Assembly: GCA_019925105.1 (NCBI GenBank)
Contig: JAHGAU010000001.1
Span: 1,922,001 to 1,986,000 of the forward strand
Direction: 5' to 3'
Length of the DNA: 64,000 nt
Origin: Niebla homalea
Lineage: Eukaryota; Ascomycota; Lecanoromycetes; Lecanorales; Ramalinaceae
Every line of letters begins with the position of its first letter. Within the stretch, counting starts at the first letter, position 1. Shown in pieces: positions 55,616 to 64,000 of this stretch. The notes beneath the pieces were generated by a model. That model was given only the letters and a program-made list of their open reading frames with translations, did not search any database and was not told the DNA's origin. A program made the position numbers and the translations under genes.

Positions 55616-58180
55616 TCAACATTTGCCCCATATCTCATATGATACATTATCTATCCCGACCCCACAGGCCTGCCCCCCCATCTGCGCACTGAACTGCACC
55701 TCATGTAAGTCCGTAAAACCAGCCAGCGTCACCTGCCGCATCCCCTTCTGCGAAGCAGGGATGGACAACGTCCTAAGACTCGCTTTACCCGGTGCCTCGG
55801 TAGATTTCGAGGGCGTTTGCGTGCCCATGATTTGCACTGTGCAATCCTGCCCTCCCACGACATTACCATCACCACCACCGTCATCGTCACCCTTAGCCTC
55901 CGTCCCCCATTCCTCCAACCCCCACCTCCAGAACCTGGATCTTTTCTTCTTGATCGTCGAAGCAGGGGAATTGGCATTCACGCACGCCAGCCACAGCTCA
56001 GAGATACTAAGCGTCGTGTCCCCACCTCCAGTATTCGTGATCATCTTCGGGGCGCTCGACGCCGGCGCCAGGAGCATGTTGGGCGTGGATGCGGCGGCGC
56101 TGTTGTTGTAGCATCTGAAGGTGGTGAAGTTCAAGCCCTGGTAGACCAGCGCGTCGCTGGACCCATCTGAGGGGGTAGTGAGACTGGAGCCTACGCCGGG
56201 TAGGTTAGCTATGCCGGCAGCGGCGCCGGTCAGCTGCAGTGTCACGAGCTCGTCAAACTATGGAGTTGTTAGTGCTGATTGGATTGAGCAAGAAACCAGA
56301 GGTTCATGACTTGCCGATGCAGTGGTCTTCTGTAGGGAAGTGTGATTGGAGAAGCACGTGCTCGAGGAGCTTGGCGGCGCTGCCGAGGCGGGCGAGGCAT
56401 GTTGTGAGGCGGTTGTGGATGGAGGCATAGATGTCCCGAGATCTGGAGGGGATGAGGGGGATTGCTGTGGATACGCGCGGCTGCTGGACGACCTATCTGA
56501 ATAGGGCGATGACATTGAGCTTGATCCGGTATCTTTTAGGGCTGATGACATGTTGCTCGACGGAGGGTATGTCGAGAAAGGAGCTGCTTGTCCTCCAGTC
56601 GCCAAAGACGGCACGGCCCCGCTTGATGCGGTACCAAAGCCCATCGAAGGTTGTGAGCCGGTGGAAAAGCCAGGCAAGCTACTGCCTCCCGGGATGGGAA
56701 AGGAAGCGCTGGCCCCAGGCTTCAAAGGCATGCCTGTGGCCGTAGGGGACACAATGCCTGTTGTCCCATTTCCAGGTGCCGGAAAGGGCGCCTGACGTGA
56801 TCCTGTACCTTGCGGTGGGTATTGGCTAATCAAAGAACTTGGGAAGGGAAACAGGCCAGAGTTTTTCGAGCCACCAGTTGGATAGCCGCTTCCTGAAGAA
56901 CCTGAACCTATCGTTACGACACCATTAGAGCCGGTTCCGTTACCATAAGGGGCGATCACAGGTGGTTGAACTCCAGGAACCTGAGGCAAATTAGTAGCAC
57001 CTCCCCGAGAATGTTGAGTTCCGGGTGATTGAGGCAATTGGGGACCGCCGCTTGCGGGCTGGGCTGACCCAGGACCGGAGGGGCTCAAGCCACCCTTTGA
57101 TGGTGGAGTCTCACTTGGCAATCTGCCGCTTGGCACGACCACTCCAGGTCCTTCTGAAGAAGGAGGGGGGCTGCCTTTGCCTCCAGTCTCAGGCGGCGAT
57201 TTTGTTGGAATGAGAGGGATTCCAGTCTGCGGTGCCTGCTGAGGCAGGGTCTCTGCGGGTTGGCTACCCGCTGGAATAGTTGGACCACCAAATTCCGCCG
57301 ACTTGGAGATATTGGGACCAGATGGCACAGGGTACATGGGGGCTGAAGCAGGATAAGGCGGAGAGACCCCACTGGGTATCGAGCCGGGTACCGAGCAACG
57401 ACATTCGCTGTTTTCAGTGATGGTCACAATTGTCGTAACTGTTGTTGTCAAGGTCAGGGGCATGGTCTGTTCTTGCGCTTGGGCTGTCACTGTAACAGTC
57501 TCTGCTGGTAGAGTGACTGTCGACGCTGGTATTGTTACTGTCTGCGCCGGAGGACAGGTATCGCCCATTAAATTGGATCGGGAGCCTCCGCTTGCTTGTA
57601 GACCACTGGCCTGTCCTAGAGAAGTTGATCCCCCCAGGCCTCCCCTCCAAGGCGAACTGCTGTTCAGATAGGGAGCACCTTGTGTCTGATAAGGTAACCC
57701 GCCCGTGGATCCACTGGAGGGCGCACTTCCTGACGGGGAAGTACTGTGATACATTCCTCCTCCTGTTGGATACTGTGGGAACCCTGGACTAACCCCAACG
57801 CCAGTACCAATTGGCATGTCGAAAAGATCTGCCGTCGTGGTACTGCTTGCGCTTGTGGAACTTGTAGTTGTCGCCATTTGTTCGCTCTCAGAACCCTTTT
57901 CTAATCGACTAGTGCTCGCCTGAGTGCTTGAGGCAGTCGAAGCTGCCGTGGTTTCTGAGGTTTGCTGATCGAGCGAAAGGGGTATAAGATTTCTTATAGG
58001 CTGCTCGAACATTGATTCAAGACTTGCGTAATCAGCAGCCACGGCAGCGCTTGCACTGTCATCGCCGGTATTTTCCAAGGACAACAAGTCATTGCTATTT
58101 CGGCCTCCGTCGTGGGCTATTACGGGGATCAACGAGAGAAGATGTATGAAGACAGTTGAGATTGAAAAGACAGACATCAT
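55616..58180 (-). CDS. Secreted Ser/Thr/Pro-rich protein with C-terminal FDEL module
   Basis: Exon 1 runs from 58180 to about 56300 and encodes a signal peptide (VFSISTVFIHLLSLIPVIA), then about 600 residues rich in Ser, Thr, Pro and Gly with a TVTIPASTVTLPAETVTVT strand block typical of secreted wall proteins. Exon 2 (56257-55616) begins FDELVTLQLTG and ends CGVGIDNVSYEIWGKC. The same ends (FDDL..., MDD..L.W...C) occur in the next gene. The joining intron is unclear: the natural 53 nt intron (56258-56310) leaves the frame one base out and would stop after two codons; a 39 nt intron (56258-56296) keeps the frame but is unusually short. I infer an extracellular or wall-associated product. The function of the module is unknown. 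Confidence 0.65.
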
Positions 58181-58886
58181 GACGTTAAGCCATGCGCATT
58201 GAAGAAAAACACAGAGAGTGGGCGATGATCAACCCGGGGTGAATAGGTGGTATGAATAGGGATACTTCATCGTAAAGAAACAAGGTCTCGGAGCTTCACA
58301 CACCACGAGGCTCCAATATACTTCGTGGGGCTTCCCATCTGCTTTGCATGCGCACGCATCAGATCTTCTGAATGAAGCAGAAGGTTCGCCAGCCCCGTTC
58401 CTGCAATCTCAGGAACGGGGAAAAGAAGCGACTGCATGATGATCTGCGACAATTGCGACTATGAGTCCATAACAGCAGCGTCCCCAAGAATAGAACCGAG
58501 CACAATTGCGCATAGAGTAGGACAATGGTTTATGGGGTCGCATATACCACCTTGAAACAGGGGATGTCGATGGTGCCGTGGTAAATGGTAAGGAAGCAGA
58601 AGCTAGAGACAGGCCGGCACTTGCCCAATCGAGATTAGTTCTCTCAAGTCTCACCTCAACCTCAATATATTTTTGTGAGTACGTAGAGTACAAGCATTCG
58701 GTAGCCATCATGGGCTTTTGAGACTCCAATCCCTCAATCTTCTGCACAAGCTATTCGCAATGGTATTGTGCGGCCTTGTCCAGCGATGACCACTTGCCAA
58801 ATTCTCACCTCCAGATCTTTGCGGCTGTATCCCTCGCTCTCAAGCTTGCCTTCCGATTGACCATCTTGGATTTATTCAAGGTACTG
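58181..58886. promoter_or_regulatory. Region between the two secreted genes, with strong hairpin
   Basis: 706 nt: promoter of the 55.6-58.2 kb gene and 3' flank of the 58.9-60.7 kb gene. No further gene. It contains the 11 bp perfect inverted repeat at 58393-58420. Confidence 0.5.
58393..58420. terminator. Perfect 11 bp stem-loop
   Basis: CCCCGTTCCTG and CAGGAACGGGG flank a 6 nt loop (CAATCT) with no mismatch, and the plus strand continues AAAAGAAG. It is the strongest hairpin I noticed in the window. It lies about 470 nt past the stop of the 58.9-60.7 kb gene and about 215 nt before the next start. It could be a 3'-end or small RNA structure, or a palindromic binding site; the feature type is a placeholder, not evidence of termination. 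Confidence 0.35.
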
Positions 58887-60676
58887 CTATTCTGAAGTTG
58901 CACGTTCCCGCTGGGCTGCACAAGAAGTGTTGGACCACGAGAGGTACATGTCGTCCATGTAGTAATTGACCGCTGTATTACCAACCGCGGCGTTCATCTG
59001 GATACCCGTCAAGTTCCGGAATTCGCGATCAAAAGAGACGTCAGTCAAGGAGCATCCTCTCAGTCCGGGACAAGATGGCAGCTCAACGATCTGAGTGACT
59101 TGCGGTGCATCCTGATCGAGTATGTATCCATGAATGGTCAAGAGGCATGCAGAGGATGATCCGTCTGAGCATCCAATGGCGGCTGAATGTGCATCGATCC
59201 AATACGCGCTATCAGATGATCGAGGTCCCGCCCCAATCTCCCCGCTCACTTCGAGTCCTGCATCAGGAGACCCGTCAGATGCGGTACCCGAAGCACGATA
59301 GACTGCGAGCTGGGGAGATGACGTAGGAGGATATGGGTCCGAAGGTGGAGGGACATAACCAAAGTGGTCTGACCAATACAACTTTCGGTATGGGTTGAAG
59401 ATCGGTGGTGTATCAAGATGCTGAGAACCGTTTTCGACACTGAAGTGAGGCAAGTCGTCAAACTATGGCAAGTATCAGCTTCTTCCTTTGTCATGAGTGT
59501 GAAACTGTAATTTCCAATCAATCAAGTAAGAAGCTGTCAAAGCAGTCATACTGCAGTGGTCCGTCCTTGCTGTGCAATTTCCAAGAGTATACTTACTGTC
59601 ACGATAAAGCTAGCTAGCCCACTCTCACACTGATCAGGGCCTGCAGTGGCTGTAACGCTTGCTGCCGCCATCTGACCACCTGTCGTTGTAGGGGTTGTAG
59701 AGCTCATAAGTGATGTGGTACTTGACGATGGAGCGGTGGTGATTGGTGCTACGGGCTTTGGATAGCTTCCAATGTCCCAAGGGTAGATTGGCAATGCTGC
59801 AGGAGACGATGCTGACAGCTGTTAGGAACGTCCTCGTTGATTGCGATGATGCCTGTCTCACATGCACTTGTTTGTGCCTCATAGGCTACCGTTGAAAGCT
59901 CGTCTCCGTCATAGTTATTTAACCAGCTGACAGCTTGCCCGTTTATAGTGACAATCACCTCTGCGGTACGTTTCTCGATTTTCTTTACATCTGTACCTGA
60001 TCAATGTCAGACTTTGCTTTTCAAGATTAAAGGTCTGCCCTGGCTTTCGTACCAATACTTGGGATTGTCAAATGGCCTGCTGAAGTTGCAGGCACGGTAG
60101 CTAAAGTCGTGCCATTCCAGCCCTTGATTCCCATGCCAGTATAAGATTTGGCAGTGCCTGCAAATGTTGTGGTGGCTAGAACATAGTCGGTGAGAGGTTA
60201 GAGTCTCTTGGCCAACAATTCGAAGGCAGATATGCATCAAGGGGAGGGCAAAGCAACTGACCACTAGCAGTTTCACTTTTTGGCATTGGTTCAATCGGGA
60301 CAAAGCTGAAAACTTTGGTCTCCGTGACGGTTTGATAGACAGTGGACCCATCGGGTGCGACTGACGATGCTCCGACGACTGCAGCAGCACTAGCAAATAC
60401 AGTCTCCGTGATCGGCGAGCCGGCCGTGGTTACGTAGACTGTTGATACGGCGGAGCAAGCTCGAGGTGAGCTACAAGCACATCAGTCAAGCCTGCACAGA
60501 TCTAAAAGCCCAGACATTGCCGGCAGTCCCGATATGCCAGCTGGCGAAGCAGTAGAGCTTGCAGACCACCGCTGGCTGTACAGAATGGGCCAGGCAGGGA
60601 TTGTTCAATTTACTTACAGTGGACCTGCAGCGACCACGCTTGTGCCAACAAGGGCAAGAGCCTTGAAATTGTGCAT
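58887..60676 (-). CDS. Secreted protein with C-terminal FDDL module, six exons
   Basis: 438 residues from exons 60618-60676, 60262-60470, 60053-60175, 59862-59996, 59597-59811 and 58887-59462; phases agree throughout. A signal peptide (MHNFKALALVGTSVVAAG) leads into a Thr/Val-rich region, a KKIEKR basic site that may be a Kex2-type cut, a short folded part (VIVTINGQAVSWLNNYDGD), a Ser/Thr/Pro linker and CESGLASFIVT. The last exon starts FDDLPHFSVENG, continues PIFNPYRKLYWSDHFGYVPP and ends VNYYMDDMYLSW with a final Cys. This start and end pattern is like secreted jelly-roll or galactose-binding-like modules; I recall it in uncharacterised fungal secreted proteins. It shares the module with the neighbouring gene. 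No GPI signal is seen. Confidence 0.75.
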
Positions 60677-61467
60677 CTTGGGAACGAAAGGTTTAGTGTG
60701 AAGCTGGTCGAGTAAACGAAAGTGGATGTATGTTTTTAAAGAGTGACACAGGTAGGAGATGCAAGAGTATCAAAGGAGCGACAAGAGGTAAGTAAGAGAA
60801 TAAAGAAGAGCGTGATGGGATATAGGATAGGTTCGCGTTGGTCAACAATGATTTGATTGGTGAGATTTTACACGCTAAGAGTGTATCATCCTCGACGTGT
60901 TGATGATGAACGTTTCCATACAGTCTTTAATTACGATTCTTTTGCCCAAGCACGAGTAAGAGGGACTCTTACTTCATGAGCTTGCAGTCTTTCCATACGT
61001 AAGAATCATTTGTTAAATCAGGTGCATATGCAGGATATCTCTTCCTGACATTAAGCAATTGCATATCATAGCATCTTCAGTAGAATATGCTCATAGTTGG
61101 TCAAAAAAGGGACACACCTCTTGATCAATTTCTTGGGCTCTCTTCTTGTTTTCTCTTCCCTTTGGATCTGATCGAGAAGGCTGGACTAGCTTCGGCGCTA
61201 TCTTTCCTGTCATTTCCATACCTTAGCCCTTTCACCACTTCCACCTGACTACTTTAACACCACAACACAGTCTGTGACCCCACTATCTTTCATCACCATC
61301 TCTCTTTCGTGACGCGTTCATATCATCGACCTGTCATTACCAATCATAGCCACCATCGTCCCCTGTTGACGGTGTTCCCATTCTAATAGTGAGTTCAGAC
61401 TCATCCTTTTCATTCGCATAGCACAGGTTGCGAGACCATACATCAACAACCGACAACCATCTCAGTC
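60677..61467. promoter_or_regulatory. Divergent promoter region, secreted gene / Myb-like gene
   Basis: 791 nt between divergent starts. The right half (61180-61400) is CT-rich and probably leader of the Myb-like gene; a GTGAGT-type donor at about 61389 could begin a 5' leader intron. No additional gene. Confidence 0.4.
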
Positions 61468-62488
61468 ATGATAAGATTGGACGCGCCGAGACCGTGTCGT
61501 GCCTTACTAATCTCTATAGTGGCCTCCAACCATCAACGTCAACGAGAGGCAGTAGATCGCTTGCTAAAGGAGGAATTTGAGAGCATTAAGGAAGGTCTGT
61601 ACGAACGCATCGCGAAGGACGAGAATGTATTTCCCACAGGCAGCAAGTTCAATCGAGTATGTATGTTGTATGCAATTAGATACCCGCTATTGACCGAGCA
61701 TCCAGCGTCGTGCTCACTGCCCGCCTACAAACAATGGTCTACCAGAAAACCACTACAGACCCAGTACCTCCTTTCACCCAATCAATGTTATCGGAGAGTC
61801 TAGCTATGGCGATCCTATGGCAATGACCGACTCTCTTCAGTCAGGGCTGGGACTCCCTTACCATCTTCAACCATCGCCTCCAATGCTGGAGTCTCAGTGC
61901 ACAATCCCCGAGTCCGAGTCGCCTGATACACCCCAACGTAGTCTCATGGTCGCCCTCCAAAACGTCAATCTTACCAATGGAATCGCGACTCCAGTCACAC
62001 CCAGTAGTCGGAGCATCTCAGCCCGCCAATTGAAGCAGAAGCTCAACGAATCTTCAGGAAGGAAGCTCTTGGGAGAGCAGGACCCCGAGAACCGAGAGAT
62101 CTATCGCCTCCGACAGGAACGCCACTTGGAGTTCCACGAGATTGCAAACATAATGAGTAGAAAGCGCGTCAAGAGTGGGGGCAAGCCCAGGATGACGTCG
62201 AACGCTGTCTACAGTCGCTACAAGCGCAACGGGCCCCTGATAGCGGCAGCCGAGGGCAAGGATTTCGTGCCCACCGACAAGGACAGAAAGAAGTCCAACG
62301 GCAAAGAGATCGCGTTCGCAAGACCTATCAAGATCGTCGGCTTTAATGAGCACGAGGATCATCTACTTGTCCAAGCGGTTAAGGACATCAACGACCAACG
62401 CTGGGGACTGGTCGCCAAACGCCTCCACGACCTCGGTGGTGCGGTGCACGACCCCGAGATGTGCGCCCTGCGTTATGATCGCATCTAG
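61468..62488 (+). CDS. Myb/SANT-like domain protein
   Basis: Two exons, 61468-61656 and 61706-62488, joined over a 49 nt intron; 323 residues. The N-terminal part has a helical stretch (AVDRLLKEEFESIKEGLYERI). The middle has RQLKQKLNESSGRKLL and a region (IYRLRQERHLEFHEIANIM, then TSNAVYSRYKRN) that reads like a helix-turn-helix. The C-terminal FNEHEDHLLVQAVKDI with RWGLVAKRL resembles one Myb/SANT repeat. Nuclear, possibly DNA-binding, by inference. The ATG at 61468 gives a hydrophobic, atypical first 20 residues (RALLISIVAS), and an acceptor-like CTATAG at about 61520 would replace them if an upstream exon exists. The end is abrupt, only a few residues after the last helix. Confidence 0.7.
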
Positions 62489-63241
62489 CTTGGGTAAGAA
62501 CTTAATCGTGTCTAAGAAATCTATCGTGCTGATTTGATATCAACAAGAATGATTTCAATGTACACCCGATGTTCAACTTTCCATGTATGCCAGACCGTAT
62601 CAAAAGGAGAAGCTGGAGCTTCTGTGTATGTCATACACCTTGTAAACTTGGGAAGGCAAACCGACAGGAGTGGCACTCACCCCTTGGCCTTTTTCGTTCT
62701 TCTTTCGTGGGGCGAGTATTCACACTTTCTTGTGTGGGTGCCATCGAGATATTTGAGATGCTGAATGATAGCTGACGTCCTCTACAGCTAGCATGCACCT
62801 CTACGTCCACATTGCCATCTTGTGTGACAGTGTTTGGAAAAGCAAGGGGCGTTCCCACGATATCACCAACACATGCAACAGTCGTTTTCACTACATGCAA
62901 CGGTCTTTTCCTAAAGTATGAGATTGATTTCGATTCTGGTGGGCCTTCTCAACAGGACTTTCAACGCTTTTCAAAAAGCACCAAATTTCCCCAAAATACG
63001 GGCTGGTACCCATTTAAATGTTCAATGCAGGAAACTCGACACTTGCGCGGCGTCGGGGGCAAACACAAGGAGTTCTGCGAAAATACTGAGTGATGATGTG
63101 CTTACGAAAATGCGAGAAAGGATATTCAAGGATGAGTGAGGAGGACATCAGGTGAGAAAGGATACTCAACACGCACACTCACTCGTATGTTATTGAGATG
63201 TTTTTTCTGCTTTACGCACAAGTCTGTATCTAAACCACTCA
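62489..63241. other. Convergent 3' region, Myb-like / CTF18
   Basis: 753 nt between stops. The open frames at 62534-62775 and 62812-63139 (+) have no family character and no splice support. No RNA gene or repeat seen. Confidence 0.45.
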
Positions 63242-64000
63242 TTACTGAAAACCTGCCATCAATTCCTCCAGCGTGATCGGCTTCCTGACCGCGTTCGAGA
63301 AACCTTCGTGGAAGCTGACCCAGACTCCCTTGTCACGGGCGGCGCCCGAGCCTTTGGAAGCCGGCTGTCCATCACCTTGCCCTTTTTGAGACGAAGGCGC
63401 GGTCTCCTTGATGATCCTACCAAAGAAGTCGCGCTTGAGGCTGGGGGGTTTCCGTATGGCCGGACCATCATTTAACTCATCTGCTTTCTGGGCTTGTGCA
63501 AGCAGTACATCTGGTGAGTCCTCATCGTCGCCGCCCGCACGGTAACGGGCTTGCCGTGATTCCGCGGTCTTGCGAATCATGTACTTCTGATGTTCCTGTT
63601 GCATTGCCTGACGAATGGCATACCTCGTTGGACCAGAAGCCTGCCCACCCAGCTGGCCGGCAGTCTCGAATGTTGATAGGCTATCGAGAGGTCTGCTCAA
63701 TATCAGTATGTATGTTCCACACGGCATCATGAACCAGGCGTCAATATTTTTCACTCACGGTTCCATACGATAGATGTGACTGCTGACACCACTACGACCA
63801 ACCACATCCACCCGCGCCCTCTCGAACGTCACTCTCAGTGCATCCATGACGCCGACAGCTCGCTCCACCATCCTCTTCTCCCCTTCCTTCCGACAGCTGG
63901 CAATCCCAGCCTGATCCCCACTCCCACCAACTACAATGGGCTTGACATCCGGCGTCAGCATCTTCATCACGTGGGGCACCAGATCCGTTGAGAGAACTGC
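63242..64000 (-). CDS. CTF18: Ctf18, alternative clamp-loader large subunit (C-terminal part)
   Basis: C-terminal fragment; the gene continues beyond the window edge on the minus strand. Coding parts are 63759-64000 and 63242-63692, with a 66 nt intron (63693-63758) joining YRMEP to PLDSLSTFE. Ctf18 heads the RFC-like complex that loads PCNA and supports sister-chromatid cohesion. Diagnostic features are a KRDFFGRII motif and the C-terminal tail VWVSFHEGFSNAVRKPITL, the segment by which Ctf18 binds Dcc1-Ctf8. A helical region with GPTRYAIRQAMQQEHQKY precedes them. The AAA+ ATPase domain lies outside the window. Confidence 0.88.

Overview
The window is nuclear DNA of a filamentous ascomycete (Pezizomycotina). 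The signs are short introns of about 46-100 nt with GT..AG ends, genes about 2-3 kb apart on both strands, a class III chitin synthase, an Opy2-type membrane anchor, AtfA-type bZIP and Fhl1-like forkhead factors, and small proteins restricted to filamentous fungi. The gene content would suit a dothideomycete, but that is only an impression. There is no tRNA, rRNA or CRISPR array and no intact transposon.

Layout from the left: a small C2H2 zinc-finger protein (+, 0.97-1.66 kb); an Osh3-type oxysterol-binding protein (+, 2.66-5.68 kb) convergent with 5-hydroxyisourate hydrolase (-); Get3 ATPase (+, 7.0-8.2 kb); a broken, unrecognised reading frame holding a CT-rich minisatellite (8.3-10.0 kb); gamma-tubulin complex component GCP3 (+, 10.5-13.5 kb) with an apparent one-base frameshift near its start; a WKF-domain nucleolar-like protein (-); the NEDD8 E2 Ubc12 (-) and a class III chitin synthase (-); then, divergently, Opy2 (+). 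Next come the Cys-Gly dipeptidase Dug1 (+), ESCRT-III Snf7 (-), telomere protein Ten1 (+), AtfA-like bZIP (-), a conserved fungal orphan (-, 32.2-32.8 kb), a gene-poor 2.2 kb stretch, and an FHA-forkhead factor (-).

The right half holds a 2-oxoglutarate/Fe(II) prolyl hydroxylase-like protein (+), a DsbA/FrnE-like oxidoreductase (-), a two-span kelch protein (-), alpha-COP (+, seven exons), a small membrane protein (+), a full-size ABCG transporter of the non-PDR type (+), two neighbouring secreted Ser/Thr-rich proteins sharing a C-terminal FDxL module (-), a Myb/SANT-like protein (+), and the C-terminal end of Ctf18 (-), cut by the window edge.

Most genes are single-copy housekeeping genes with no operon-like logic: vesicle and lipid traffic (Osh3, Get3, alpha-COP, Snf7), cell wall and stress signalling (chitin synthase, Opy2, AtfA) and chromosome upkeep (GCP3, Ten1, Ctf18). 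The accessory character lies in the pair of secreted genes with the adjoining ABC transporter, the broken 8.3-10 kb locus and a coding relic at 44.5-44.8 kb. Exon limits below were set by hand from splice signals, frame continuity and remembered family conservation; no alignment or search was run.
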